Positions 25,292-37,205 of a DNA stretch of 64,000 nt are shown in pieces. Origin of the DNA: Clitoria ternatea. Lineage: Eukaryota > Streptophyta > Magnoliopsida > Fabales > Fabaceae. A program made the position numbers and the translations under genes. Each line of letters starts with the position of its first letter. Positions within the stretch are counted from its first letter, which is position 1. The stretch covers positions 166,924,667 to 166,988,666 of the forward strand of contig CM075673.1 of assembly GCA_037962975.1 (NCBI GenBank), in the 5' to 3' direction. The notes below the pieces were generated by a model. That model saw only the letters and a program-made list of their open reading frames with translations, had not been told where the DNA came from and made no database searches.

Positions 25292-26416
25292 AAATTCCAT
25301 TCTATATTAATTACAATGCCAAACACTCATCCTTGCTGTTGTTTCCAATTTAGTAACCAGTGACAGGGAGGAGGGAGGAGCCATGGAGTCGCGCCAAGGG
25401 GGAGATCGATGGCAGGGCCCGAGTGACTTTGAGTGATTCAGTAGAGTTATATGTGTGTATGAGTAATTTTCGAGTGTTATTATTAGCTGTGTGTTAACTA
25501 AGACTGAATCGGATACGAATCTGCATTTTAAAATACATTACTGTCTATTTATATGCTCTCATGGTTGCTATGGCAATTCGTTAGCTAACAGAATCGTTCC
25601 CGAATGAGGAGTAATCAAGCGAGTCGGAAAGGTTAGGATGTTTCTAGGGGGATTGACTGGGAGAGGGTTCCAAGTGAGGGAATGTATAGAGATTCTGAGT
25701 GAGGAGGAATTAGACGTGTTGAGTGGGAAATTTAAATTTCTTCCGAGAGAAGTGGGAATAGAGTATTCACCGAGTGAGGATATTCGGAGAAACAATAAAC
25801 GAGTGAAAGAAGTGAATTATTCCGAAGGAATTGTGTTCGGACGAAGCCTCCTAAGCGAGAAGTAGTAACGAGTCAAATGAGGAATGTCCGAGTGAATGGA
25901 AGTGGTGAGTTTTTCAAGTGAAACCCATCTGCCGAGTAAACCATTTTTCCGGGTGAAATCTCTCGGGAGTCAGTTAGTGTGTATTATTCGCTCAGATTTC
26001 AGAAAGGTATTTCGCCCAAGCGAGTCGACGCTCGCTTAAGCGACTCTCGGGTCGTTTAGGTACCTTAGGATTCGCTCACGCGGGTGATCCCTGTTTTTCT
26101 CCCTTTTTCCCCTCTGTCTTCTTTTCTTTCTTCCGCTCTTCTTCTCCCGTCGCTCCTAATTCTGCTTGGTCAAATGAGGTATCTCCAATCGGATATTACC
26201 TTACGTTCGTTTCATCAGTATTTCAAGAGTAATTAACGCCATTGTGTATTAGGAGCGGGTGAAGTAGTTTCCGATCGGTTGTCAGTTTCATTAGGTTAAG
26301 AGAAGTAAATGTTATTTTTCATTAAGACTTAAATATTTATTTAAAGCGAAAAATTTGTTGCGAAAATTAATTAATTAAATATAAATAAATGTAAATTTGG
26401 ATTGGGATGTTACACT

Positions 26417-26428
26417 TGGTATCAGAGC
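26417..26428 (+). other. Primer-binding site of element A
   Basis: TGGTATCAGAGC, complementary to the 3' end of plant initiator Met-tRNA, three bases after the 5' LTR. Confidence 0.9.
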
Positions 26429-26646
26429 GGTTCTTTTTAGAGCCGGGTGTATGGGTCGATCTAGTGATTGTGTGGGTCTTATGAAGGCTGATTGCGTTTC
26501 ATTGTATTGTGTTTTGTTGTGCGGCTTGGCATCGTTCCCTTGGCACTCCACTGGCGTAGTATTCTATGTATCTAAGGTAAAATTCCGACTCCCTGGCTGA
26601 CCTTGGTTATTAATGGTGATGTGTTTGCTCATTGTAGAATTACTAA

Positions 26647-27684
26647 ATGGCCGAAGGAACTGGTTCCGGGGGAGGAGACGATTTCTTCTCCAAATTTACT
26701 CAGCTGATGAGTAGGACCGAGTCTGGTCCCACTTTGGATAAATTCCTGAAAAGGAATCCTCCGGCCTACAAAGGGGGACATGATTATGACGGGGCATACA
26801 TTTGGATCAGGGATATTGAGCAGGTCTTTGAGTATTTTGAGTGCTCAGAAGAGCAAAAGGTTTTGTTTGCCACTTACCAACTAAAAGATGAGGCTAGAGT
26901 ATGGTGGTCCCGAGTGAAGGTGCAGATGAACGCAGCAAATGAGCCGTTAGTATGGGCAAATTTCCGAAGGAGGTTCCTTGTTAAGTACTTCCCGGATAAC
27001 TATAAAATCCGGAAAGAAATGGAATTTCTGAAGTTGGAGCAAGACCGGCTGTCTGTAGCCGAGTACACCAGCAAGTTCGACGAGCTGTGTGATTTTTACC
27101 ACCCTTTCTCGTTAGAAGGGACTGAGGGCAGCAAGTGTGCCAAATATGAAGCTGGACTACGGATCGAACTCCGTAGTGTAATCGTACCGATAGAGATTAG
27201 GGACTACCTGACCCTGTTGAACAAAGCAAGACTGACTGAAGAGGTGCAGTTACAGAGGACGTCCCAGCTGAGAGATAAAAAGCCACTGAAGGCGAAAGGA
27301 TTCAGCTTCAAGAGGATAGGTCAATTCTTCCGGGGCGGCAAGTCTTCTGCTACCTCCTCATCCTTTTCTGGTCGGCGTTCCACTAGTCGGTCGGGTAATC
27401 CTTCTGGTAGCCGTGCATGCTACAATTGTGGTCAGGAAGGTCACATTGCCAAACACTGTCAAGCCAATCAAATTGTGTGCTTCCAGTGCGGACAGCCAGG
27501 GCACCTCAGGCCCGATTGCCCTCAGAGGCAGCAGCAGGGCAGGCAGGGTAACCAAGCTAACTCTTCTGGAACTCGGAGTGCCAACTTCCCGAGAGGAGGC
27601 AGGAATGAAGCTGGTAGAGGGAACCAACAGTCGGGAAGATTTGATGCCCAGTCCAGTGGTGCCCAGAACGCTATGACCGGGTGA
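26647..27684 (+). CDS. gag: Element A Gag polyprotein
   Basis: 345 residues from an ATG 219 bp after the primer site. Residues about 30-190 form the retrotransposon gag (capsid-like) domain, with DEARVWW and F..KYFP..YK..KEMEFL motifs. A basic linker follows, then two CCHC zinc knuckles, CYNCGQEGHIAKHC (about 258-271) and CFQCGQPGHLRPDC (about 279-292), and a Gly/Arg/Ser-rich tail. Gag packages the element RNA into cytoplasmic particles. Solo LTR C inserted directly after codon 345, and its first three bases supply the present TGA. The original junction, now at 29,555, also reads TGA in frame. Gag itself has no internal lesion. Confidence 0.9.
   Translation: MAEGTGSGGGDDFFSKFTQLMSRTESGPTLDKFLKRNPPAYKGGHDYDGAYIWIRDIEQVFEYFECSEEQKVLFATYQLKDEARVWWSRVKVQMNAANEPLVWANFRRRFLVKYFPDNYKIRKEMEFLKLEQDRLSVAEYTSKFDELCDFYHPFSLEGTEGSKCAKYEAGLRIELRSVIVPIEIRDYLTLLNKARLTEEVQLQRTSQLRDKKPLKAKGFSFKRIGQFFRGGKSSATSSSFSGRRSTSRSGNPSGSRACYNCGQEGHIAKHCQANQIVCFQCGQPGHLRPDCPQRQQQGRQGNQANSSGTRSANFPRGGRNEAGRGNQQSGRFDAQSSGAQNAMTG
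27677..27681 (+). repeat. 5-bp TSD of solo LTR C, left
   Basis: ccggg; identical copy at 29,550-29,554. Confidence 0.9.
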
Positions 27685-29549
27685 TAAGTCTTGAAAAGAC
27701 TTAATTAATTCTGCTTTTTATTTGACTTAATTCATCATTTAGTGATTAGTTTAGCCTTATTATTTAATAAATTGCTAACAATTTATAATTTATTTAATTA
27801 TTTCAAAAGTGTTTTATTTATGTAAGAAAATGGTTAAAAACATTAATTAATTAAGAGTTTATGATTATTTGTAATTCCATTAAGCAGCCAGCATACAAAT
27901 GCTGGGCAAATTAGTTGTTTATTGGTGCAGGAAAAGAATTGCTCAAGCTGGAAGGAAAAAGGCGAGCGAGATTTGGAAAATCCGAGTGATATTTCACAAA
28001 TCCGACTGAAAAGAGTCCAAGAGCCCAAACTGACCGAGACTTCAAAAAGGCCGACTGAAAAGACTTCTCAAAAGGTTGACTGGAAGGAATTAATAAAATC
28101 CGACTGCAAAGACTTCCAAGATACCGACTCCAAAATAGAACAAGGAACCGATTGAAAATAAAAAGAAGAACCTGAGCGTCAATTTCAGAGTGCTGATTGA
28201 AAAGTCAATTCGCTCAAGCGACAGTTAAATTCGCTCGGGCGAGGGTCAAAAATTCGTTCAAGCAAGCAAGCTTACGCTCAAGCATGACCTCAAAACATCA
28301 TTCCTTCACCCAAGCTTATCCATAACGCTTAAGCGAGAAAGTAACACTGCAGTACATATCTCAAGTTCGCCCAAGCGAGAACCCAGTTCGCTCAAGCGAA
28401 AAGGTTGATATTTAAAACAGCGATTGTTCCCTCCAGAATCCACTCGGCACCAGTATTGTTTCCTGCTGCCTTCTCTCCTACTTCTGCACCTTAGTAATGA
28501 AGTAGTGAGCTGTTATTAGTTGGTGCTGTGCTGTGATTAGCTAAGGATGAGTTGTAACTTGCTAAGATCTGAGCTGTAATTAGTTGATTATTATGTAAAT
28601 TATGTAGCTAGTTAGTTTTAGTCGTTAACTTAAGTTTCCTAAGTTATCAGTTAAGTTAGTTAGTAGGTAGATGCCTATATATATGTTTGTACATATTCTG
28701 TAAAAAACAGAGACAGATTCACATAGAATACATAGAACACAATTCATTCACAACTTTGAACATCTCACTACGCATTTTCTCTCTCTAAATCCTCTCCTCC
28801 ATGACGTTCCACAATCCTTCGATGGAACCGAAGTCAATGGAGTTCTAAATCCCTAAGGCTGGGATTGTAAAGGTTAGCAATGGAGTCTTGAAGCTGTGAG
28901 CGAGGAAATCAACTTCTAGATCCTGAGGCGAACAAAACGAGGAGTGGATCTGAATTGCTGGATTGTAAAATCCAGAACTGATGAAGAACTTCGCTAGTGA
29001 GGAATCATGGTTGAAGCTTAGGTAACTTCCAGCTTTCTAACTAATTCAGGCCTAATCAATTTAGGAAAATAGTTAGAGTTCAACCTCCAATTTCGCATTA
29101 GATTCTTAGGTTAATTGAGCACTTAAGGAATTAAGGTTCGATGCTTAAGGATTAGTGTTTTTCACCTAAGGAATTAGGGAATAACCATAAGCGGATTGTC
29201 CTCTGGATTATGAAGTTTGATTATACTTTAATTGCTTGTTTCTTGATGAATTTGTGAACCGAAGCAATCCTGACCTGTTACCTTTCACATTTCATTTTAA
29301 CTCTGTTTCTGGAAATACAAAAACAACTATAAAACATTAAAACAATCAAAAACCGAATGAAATTCCTGTGTCTTTTGTTGGTTCAGCTTGTACTAGTCCA
29401 AGATTGAGGTACTTACCACAATCCCTGTGGGACGATCAAATATACTACAATTTTAACGACTGGTGCGCTTACCAAGATATAAATCTGAGAGTCACAATTT
29501 TTAAACAAAGATTTTCACACCAATTTGATGACTCGGGATTTTAGCATCA
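27682..29549 (+). mobile_element. Solo LTR C, inserted at the gag-pol junction of element A
   Basis: 1,868 bp, TGATAAGTCTTG...TTTTAGCATCA, flanked by exact ccggg TSDs and without any internal coding region, so a solo LTR left by LTR-LTR recombination. A TATA-like CTATATATATG lies near 28,676 and is followed by a region that could be transcript leader. The 3' part has 'atccctgtgggacgatc', a phrase I associate with Athila-like gypsy LTRs; the clade call is tentative. It differs from the LTRs of A and B, yet it shares the CGCTCAAGCG palindrome motif. Confidence 0.85.
28208..28410. repeat. Palindrome cluster in solo LTR C
   Basis: At least five TCGCTCAAGCGA-like sites: ttcgctcaagcgac, ttcgctcgggcgag, aacgcttaagcgag, ttcgcccaagcgag, ttcgctcaagcgaa. 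Same motif as in the B and A LTRs. Confidence 0.85.
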
Positions 29550-29554
29550 CCGGG
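29550..29554 (+). repeat. 5-bp TSD of solo LTR C, right
   Basis: ccggg. Confidence 0.9.
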
Positions 29555-31498
29555 TGAGTCTTTGCATTTGATGCCTCGGAAGCTACGAGGAATGACAATT
29601 TGGTACAGGGTAAGTGCCTCATCTGTGGCTATCTTGTTGATGTAATTTACGATTCGGGTGCAACCCATTCATTCATTTCCGAGAGTTGTGTGCGACGGCT
29701 TGGTTTGCCGATCGGTTTAATGGAGAACGCTCTTATTGTTTCCACTCCAACCGGTTCCACTTTTCACGCTACCATCGTGTTTAGGGAAATGCCGATGCAA
29801 ATCGAAGACCGTACCTTCCGAGTGAACTTCATCTGTATGCCATTGAAGAACTTAGATGTTATTCTAGGTCTCGATTGGCTCGCTGCTAATCATGTGATGG
29901 TCGACTGCTATCGGAAGAGTACTGTTTTCTCTCAGGGACTTGACACGAAGGACGTGGTGAGCGATGCCCTAGTCACATATGTTATTTTATTTGCTTCGGA
30001 GGGTCGGTATAACCTCCTGCCGAGTGATATTCCAATTGTTTGCGAATTTCCTGATGTTTTTCCGGAAGAAATTCCAGAGCTACCTCCCAGTCGGGAGATT
30101 GATTTCTCTATTGACTTGATTCCCGGGGTAGAACCTGTGTCCCGAGCGCCATATAGAATGTCTTCGGTGGAATTGGCCGAAGTGAAGAAACAAGTAAACG
30201 AACTACTAGAAAAGGGCTTTATCCGATCCAGTGCCTCACCATGGGGCGCTCCGGTGTTACTGGTAAAGAAGAAGGATGGTAGCATGCGAATGTGCATTGA
30301 TTACCGACAGCTGAACAAACTGACGATCAAAAATAAATATCCACTGCCTCGGATTGACGATTTATTGGACCAGTTGAGAGGCGCTGTTGTGTTCTCTAAG
30401 ATCGACTTGAGGTCGGGGTACCACCAAATCCGAGTGAAGTCGGAGGATATTCCAAAGACAGCATTTCAGACTCGGTATGGGCACTTCGAGTACATTGTAA
30501 TGCCCTTTGGAGTGATGAATGCCCCTGCCATTTTTATGGACTATATGAACCGGTCTTTCCAACCGTACTTGGACCAGTTTGTGGTGGTATTCATTGATGA
30601 CATTTTGGTGTATTCGAAGTCGGTCGAGGAGCATGCTCAACACCTTCAAGTTGTTTTACAAGTACTCTGAGAGAAGAAGTTGTACGTTAAACTATCTAAG
30701 TGTGATTTCTGGGAGAGTAGTGTATAATTCTTGGGACATGTAATTTCCCGAGAGGGAGTCTCAGTTGACCCGACTAAAATTCAGGCGGTTATGGCTTGGG
30801 AGAGGCCGGAGTCGGTAACTGAAATCAGGAGTTTCCTCGGATTAGTTGGATACTATCGACGTTTCATTGAGGGGTTCTCTCGGATAACACTCCCTCTGAC
30901 TCGGTTAACGAGGAAAGGAAACCCCTTCGTGTGGTCGGAAAAATGTGAATTAAGCTTCCAAACTCTCAAGCGGTGTTTAACGACTGCCCCTGTGCTTGCA
31001 TTGCCCGATGTAACACAGGAATTTGAAGTGTATTGTGATGCATACAAATTTGGATTAGGGTGTGTGTTGATGCAATCCGATCGGGCAATTGCCTATGCTT
31101 CCAGGCAATTGAGGCCACATGAGGAAAATTACCCGACTCACGATCTGGAACTGGCAGCAGTGGTGTATGCACTGAAGATTTGGCGCCATTATCTGTATGG
31201 AGCTCGCTTTGTGGTATTTAGTGACCACAAAAGTTTAAAGTATTTATTTGATCAAAAGGAGCTAAATATGAGGCAGATGAGGTGGGTGGAGTATCTGAAG
31301 GATTATGACTTCGATTTGAAGTATCACCCGGGCAAGGCGAATGTGGTGGCGGATGCACTAAGCAGGAAGGTGAAGTGGCAGAATTTACATTGGATGAACT
31401 ACACTTGGGAATTAGAATCCGATATGAGGCGGATGTACCCTCATCTTTTCAACCAGAACACTGATTTCGGGGACGAAATCCCTTTTAGGGGGGGTGGA
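29555..31498 (+). pseudogene. pol: Element A Pol (protease-RT-RNase H, integrase deleted)
   Basis: The frame continues from gag after an in-frame TGA at 29,555. In order it has an aspartic protease (VIYDSGATHSFIS, then VILGLDWL) and a reverse transcriptase with FSKIDLRSGYHQIRVK and the catalytic VVFIDDILVYSK box. A TGA near 30,668 and a TAA near 30,726 interrupt RT. RNase H follows (YCDA...FGLGCVL, FVVFSDHKSLKYL), then HPGKANVVADALSRK. Directly after ADALSRKV the frame jumps to VKWQN...YTWELESDM, the end of the C-terminal chromodomain. The whole zinc-finger and DDE integrase core is missing compared with element B. Such an element could move only with enzymes from relatives. Confidence 0.9.
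31487..31498 (+). other. Polypurine tract of element A
   Basis: AGGGGGGGTGGA immediately before the 3' LTR. Confidence 0.85.
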
Positions 31499-33006
31499 TG
31501 TAACATTCCTGATGTTTTAATGAGAATTATAAAAATGGAAAATGTTAGTAAATGTTTTAGAAATTTTATTTAGTATTTGTTCTGTCTGAGCCGGAGTCGG
31601 GAAATCTGGTGTCGGAATCGGTCTCAGAAGTGCGGGCAGACGGGGTTGAAGATCGGATGTACAAGGGAGAACAGACAGAGAGGTGCGGTCTTGGACTAAC
31701 CGATGTGAGGAGAGCGCCTCACTCGGAGCTATAGCCCGGATCAACCTCTTATAATGACTGAAACAACGGGTGTACGCAACCAGGAGGTGAGAGCGGATGA
31801 GAGATCCGGCCTCCCAAGCGGTAGCCCGGATTTCCGAGGTGTGGGCACTATGTTAGGACACCGGTTGGCCGGTATTCGTACTGGGCCTACACTCTTACGA
31901 AGTAGTAGAGAAGTGTGAATAATTAAACGTTGACGGAATAAATAAGTGTAGTTGATTTGACAAACTATGAAATAGTTCAATGTGGTGAAATTGATTAAAA
32001 TTTAATGAGAATACAAATAAAATGAAGGAAAAGACGATCCTGCCCCTAAACCTTATATATAAAAGGAGATTCTCTTCCTTCCCTCTCCATTATTTGCGAG
32101 TTATTTCTTCTGTTGGCCTGCCCCTTCTCTTTCGTTTTCTCCTCTCTTAACACTGAGTTGCATGCACTAGAGAAGGACTCCATTCGTGTCTGAACTTCGA
32201 TCGAAACCTATTCCTGTGATCGAGGCTTCAAGGTGAGTCCACTGATTCGTTTTATTTGTGACCCCTTATCCCTTTCGTTCTCTGGCGGTCAAGGGCCATG
32301 CATGGCTGTATTCGAGTCCGTCCTCCACTCCTTTGGTGAGTGTGAGCCCAAATACGGTCTATGAACTAAGGGCGTTGAAGTAACGGGCTTTACCTTCTGA
32401 TCCGTAGGTAGTAGGTTAAGCAACGGAAGACTGCGTGACGGAACTGAGACTGTGAACCCAGTGCTCAGAGGAAGGAATCGACACAGGGAGCAGATTATCG
32501 AGGCGTGGAACCAAGGTAAGGGGGGTGTTCGGGTTATAATTGATTAGAATAGGACTTACTTCTTATCCGGGCCGTTGAGTGGTGTAAACAGGTTAAGAAA
32601 ATGTTACTGAACGTAGTTGTGTGTTTGTGCTTGTACATATGTGACTGTGTATACTGATCAGTTGAGGATCGGGTGTGTGGTTGAGTTTATCATGTTATGA
32701 CTTTGAAATATTTAATGTCGAAAAGATCGGTGTTAAGTGAATTTAGGTTGGCAAGTAGGTCACCCGAGTGATGAGAAGTTGATGATAATATGTTAAATGT
32801 GAATTGTTGAATGACTATGTGGTGTGGGATGGCCGGCGGTATATGATAGCCCCTCATTTCCGGCTCCCGTGGTTTTTGTGCCCAGTTGAGCTTCCCAGTG
32901 GTCAAGTAGGACCCAGTGGTCGAGGTGGAGAGTCAAGCAGGACTCGGTGAACCAAGCAGGGTTCACGGGGTGTCAAGTAGGACCCCCAGCTAAAGGCCAA
33001 TCCTTT
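31499..33006 (+). repeat. Element A 3' LTR, first part
   Basis: Starts TGTAACATTCCTGATG and matches 5' LTR sequence from 23,517 until interrupted by element B. The last 5 bp, ccttt, are B's left TSD (33,002-33,006). Confidence 0.92.
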
Positions 33007-36000
33007 TGTGACATCCTAGGTAAATTTACATTTTATTTTTATTTGTTCAAGTAAATTTTTCAATAAATTTTTCGCAATTAACAATAATAATTAAGTCCTG
33101 ATTCAAAATAATATTTATTTTTCACTAAACTTGTTTAAAATAATAAATAGCCATAATTAAGTCAAATAATTAAAGTGGGAAGCAGAATTTTATTTAAATG
33201 GAACCAAAAGGAAAAAAGGGATCAGGGGCCTCTCGCTTGGGCGAGGCCCCAACTCGCTTAAGCGAGATGAGGAGTCTTCGCTTGAGCGAAGTGCCCACTC
33301 GCTTGAACGAGGTTCATATTCCATCCTTGGGCGAGCCATACTCACGCTTGAGCGAAAACATACATGCATATCAGACCTTAGTTCGCTTGAGCGAGATTGT
33401 CTCGCTTGAGCGAATTAACTCCAGTGGCATTACTAATATGACTCGTTTAAGCCATGGTCACGCTTGAGCGAATGCACTCATACGCTTAAGCGAATCCGAC
33501 TAGATGTCGTCTTTCCCATCCCTTAGTTTTGCACTCAGCAATTCAATCAACCGACTCATCCTGCTTGGCTTTCTACTCGTTAAAATTAATCCAAAACTGA
33601 CTCGCCTCTCACTTGGCCTTCCACTCGGCATCTTATACCAAATCCGAGTCATCTCTTAATCATCCTTTCACTCGGTAATTTCATTCTAAAACTGACTCAT
33701 CACCTGATAGGTCTTTCACTCGGCGAAATGTCTCAAAAATCGACTTCACACTCACTCAGATTTCCACTCGGAAAGTATAATCCAGACCGAACCTTTTCTC
33801 ACTCGAAATTACATACACTGAGGACTCCCCTCGGAATGATTTCCTTCAAACTCGAAAATTTCCACTCGGGACACCATTACCCGTGGTATCATATTGGGAG
33901 ACTCATCACTCAGAATTATACACACTTCCTTACCCGGAAGGTTCAGACTTAGACATGGCCCACTCGGCATTTCACTCGGAAATTCCCTACATCATAGAAT
34001 TATTTTCTAAGGTTCCCACTTACTCACCATACACTCGGTCAAAACACAACCATACCAGTCACTCACTTGAGTGAGGACCAACCCAGCATTAGACTTCACA
34101 CTTTCGCTCAAGCCACACACACACGCTTGGGCGAAAAATGTACAGTAGCTACTCCCATCTTTATTCGCTTGAGCGAGTATATTTTGCTTGAGCGGAAGCA
34201 ATCCTGAATCTACTTCTGTGGCCCTCGCTCGAGCGGGACTCAATCCGCTCGGGCTAAAAACATCCAGCAGTCCCCCCTGTTACAGCAAACACATCTCGCT
34301 TGAGCGGAAATCCCCCTCGCTTGAGCGAGATTAACACAATGGCCCTTTCCTCTACCTTTCGCTCGAGCGAGGCCCTACCCGCTCAAGCGAAAATCCTCTA
34401 GTAACCACGTTCCTCTAATACTTACCTATCTCGCTTGAGCTAAAATCATACCCGCTCGAGCGATACTTGACCAGAGAGCATATCACTGACAAAAACCCTC
34501 TCGCTTAAGCGAGAATTCATCTCGCTTGGGCGAGTTATGCAGTACATGTGTAAAAACTCAAGATTCTCATACCGACCAGCAAAATTAAACACTCACATAT
34601 CTCATCTGGCCTAGTTTATCCACTTACCTACATTTCAATCATGCAATGCACTTCACTTTTAGTTCTATTCCACTAAATGTACATCAATCATCTACATCAT
34701 TCATGTTCCTAATCATAAACAAAACCTGTTTATAGCAATTTATTGTTCATACTTACCATTGGCTCCATGCCAATATGCATCAAATCATGAAATTCACATT
34801 ACTCATATCAACATCACTAACACACCATCTCGTCGACATAAACTCCTATCCTCATCAATCAACATGCAGATTTTTATCCATAACTGATTATACACTTTCA
34901 TAACTACATTAATCCCATCTAGATTGTTTCAACACACATAGATAATATATAGGTATAATAGACACATCATTCACTTCATAATTCCCTGCACTACTTGGCA
35001 TCAATTCTCCGCTTGGCGCACTTCCGGGGCTTCAACCTCTTCCCTGTCACTGGCTACTAAGTTAAAGCAAACAACAGCAAAGGTGAATGTTTGGTATCAT
35101 AATTAATATAGAGTGACAATTTAATAACAAGTTACATATTTACTAGTTCTGGTTTATGCCATTATTCTTACCTCTTGTTCTCATCTTCTACTTACCAATC
35201 ATGGATTCGATTCCAATTCTTTTCCCCAACTTACCAGTCATAATCAACAATTACCATAAAACATATTCATATTATCACACAATGTTAACAATGCATTGAA
35301 TAACATAACTGACTCTCATATCGATTCGACGCCTAGTATCCGGATACTAAAAGGATCGGCCTTCAGCTGGGGGTCCTACTTGACACCCCGTGAACCCTGC
35401 TTGGTCCACTGAGTCCTACTTGACTCTTCACCTCAACCACTGGGTCCTACTTGACCACTGGGTAGCTCAACTGGGCACAAACACCACGGGAGCCAGAAAC
35501 GAGGGGCTGCACATACCGTCGGCCGTCCTACACCATATAATCACACATGTATATTCATATTTCACATATCATACTGCAAGTGGCCAGCAACAAAACGCAT
35601 ACTCATCAATTGGGTGACCTACTTGTCAAGCCCGCCACCACATTGCCATTATACACATTAATTCATTATAATATCAAGTATTCTAATCTCATAATCACCA
35701 TGACTCATACACCATTTGCATTCATACAAACATACTCATACAATTATAGTTCAGTATTTATTCTCATTATTTCTATGCTTAATTCAATGACTCAATTCTG
35801 CCGTACCTATCTATCCTAATTAATTACAACCCGAACACCCCCTTACCTTGATTCCGAGCTCCGACAACTCGTTCTTGATGTGATTAGCGTTCTCTCGACG
35901 TTATGTCCAACGTCCTGCGTCCGAAATCAACACCCACTTCCCGTTCGATCCTCCGACGACTGTTTCGTTACCTACGGAGGTGGAAACGCAAAACTCGTCA

Positions 36001-36610
36001 ACGTTAAACCATCCTCATTACTTTAAAAGCCATTTTCAAGCTTCTACGCACTAGAGGAGTAAGAAATTAAAGCTCACTCCTCCATGCACGATCCTTTGGT
36101 TTAACGGAAAAAACAAAAGAGATGCGAAAACTTAATTTAAAAGGCCCATTGGACTCACCTCGAAGCTACGGTCTCAAAAACGTAGTTATCTCGAAGTTTC
36201 GGCGCAAGATCGACCTTCCTCTGGTGCATGCAAGTCACGGTAGCTATGGAGAGGAAGAAGAAGGAATACTCGCGTGAAGGTGAGGAAGGAGAAAGAAAGG
36301 AAATTAAAATTTAAGACACAAGGGCAAAATAGTCATTCTCCCCTTTCTTTTGTAATTTCTTTAGAGTTTTAATTAAGTTTTTACCTTTTTACCTTCATTG
36401 GTAACTTCTAAATTTACTTCCTTCCAATTACCCTTCATTTAACCTTTTGCAATGAGTCAATCAAATAAATTAATTTATTTCTACAACATTTAATTATTTC
36501 TAATTACTTTTTTAATAATAATAATTTCCAAAGTCTTAATAAATCCGGTTGGGCAATTATTAAAAATTTTTTGCCAATTAAAACTTTTCTAAAATATTAG
36601 GGATGTTACA
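33007..36610 (-). repeat. Element B 3' LTR
   Basis: 3,604 bp. On the plus strand it reads TGTGACATCC...GGGATGTTACA. It contains two clusters of TCGCTTGAGCGA palindromes with a CACTCGG array between them, and the 'gggtcctacttgac' block related to A's LTR. Confidence 0.93.
33227..34536. repeat. Palindrome array and CACTCGG array in the B 3' LTR
   Basis: I counted about 25 sites close to CTCGCTTGAGCGAG, in clusters 33,227-33,495 and 34,105-34,536, with spacers of roughly 10-70 bp. Between them (33,530-34,060) CACTCGG or ACTCGGAA recurs every 20-40 bp. Confidence 0.92.
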
Positions 36611-36622
36611 TCCACCCCCTTA
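36611..36622 (-). other. Polypurine tract of element B
   Basis: On the minus strand AAGGGGGTGGA-type purine run directly before the 3' LTR. Confidence 0.8.
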
Positions 36623-37200
36623 AAAAGGGATTTCGTCCCCGAAATCAACGCACCTTATTGAAAAAGATCGGGGTACAACCACCTCATGTCTGATTCCAAC
36701 TCCCATGTGTAAGTTACTCCATTTATATTCTGCCACTTCACTTTCACCAATGGTACCTCTTTGTTTCTCAGTCGTTTAGCTTGATATCCTTCAATACAAA
36801 TAGGTGCCACCTCTACAGTCAAATCTTCTTTCAGCTCAATAGAATCTTCAGATACAATCATGGAGTCGCAAGGAATGTACGCTCGAAGTTGTGACACATG
36901 AAACACATTGTGAATATTAGTTAACGATTGGGGAAGATCCAATCGGTAAGCAACATCACCAATTCTCTCCAGAATCTGATATGGTCCGATGTACCGTGGA
37001 TTAAGCTTATGGCTCTTCAGTATCCGACCTACACCTTTGGTAGGTGAGACCTTCAGGAACACCCAATCTCCCACTTGAAACTCAAGTGGCCTATGACGAT
37101 TATCATAGTAACTCTTCTGACGGTCTTGTGCAATTTTCATCTTTTCATGAATCATTATCACCTGATCATTCATTTCCTGAATTAACTCAGGTCCCAAATG

Positions 37201-37205
37201 GATTG
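37201..37205 (+). repeat. 5-bp TSD of insert D, left
   Basis: gattg; identical copy at 39,427-39,431. Confidence 0.88.

Larger units (their letters stand above)
23517..26414 (+). repeat. Element A 5' LTR
   Basis: 2,898 bp, TGTAACATCC...GGATGTTACA. Contains a TATA box at 24,072, a 'tcaagtaggaccc' repeat block (24,918-25,010) also present in B's LTRs, a CCGAGTGA-rich array (about 25,600-25,930), and two to three CGCTTAAGCG-type palindromes near 26,011-26,080. Confidence 0.93.

Noticed and set aside
33198..33467. 89-codon ORF rich in RLSE in the B LTR, and its copy at 43,722
   Set aside because: The repeated RLSE/RLGE residues are the direct translation of the CGCTTGAGCGAG array and so not evidence of a protein.
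33227..34536. CRISPR-like array (short repeats with spacers)
   Set aside because: The repeats are 10-14-bp imperfect palindromes with irregular spacing inside a plant LTR; no cas genes and a eukaryotic context.
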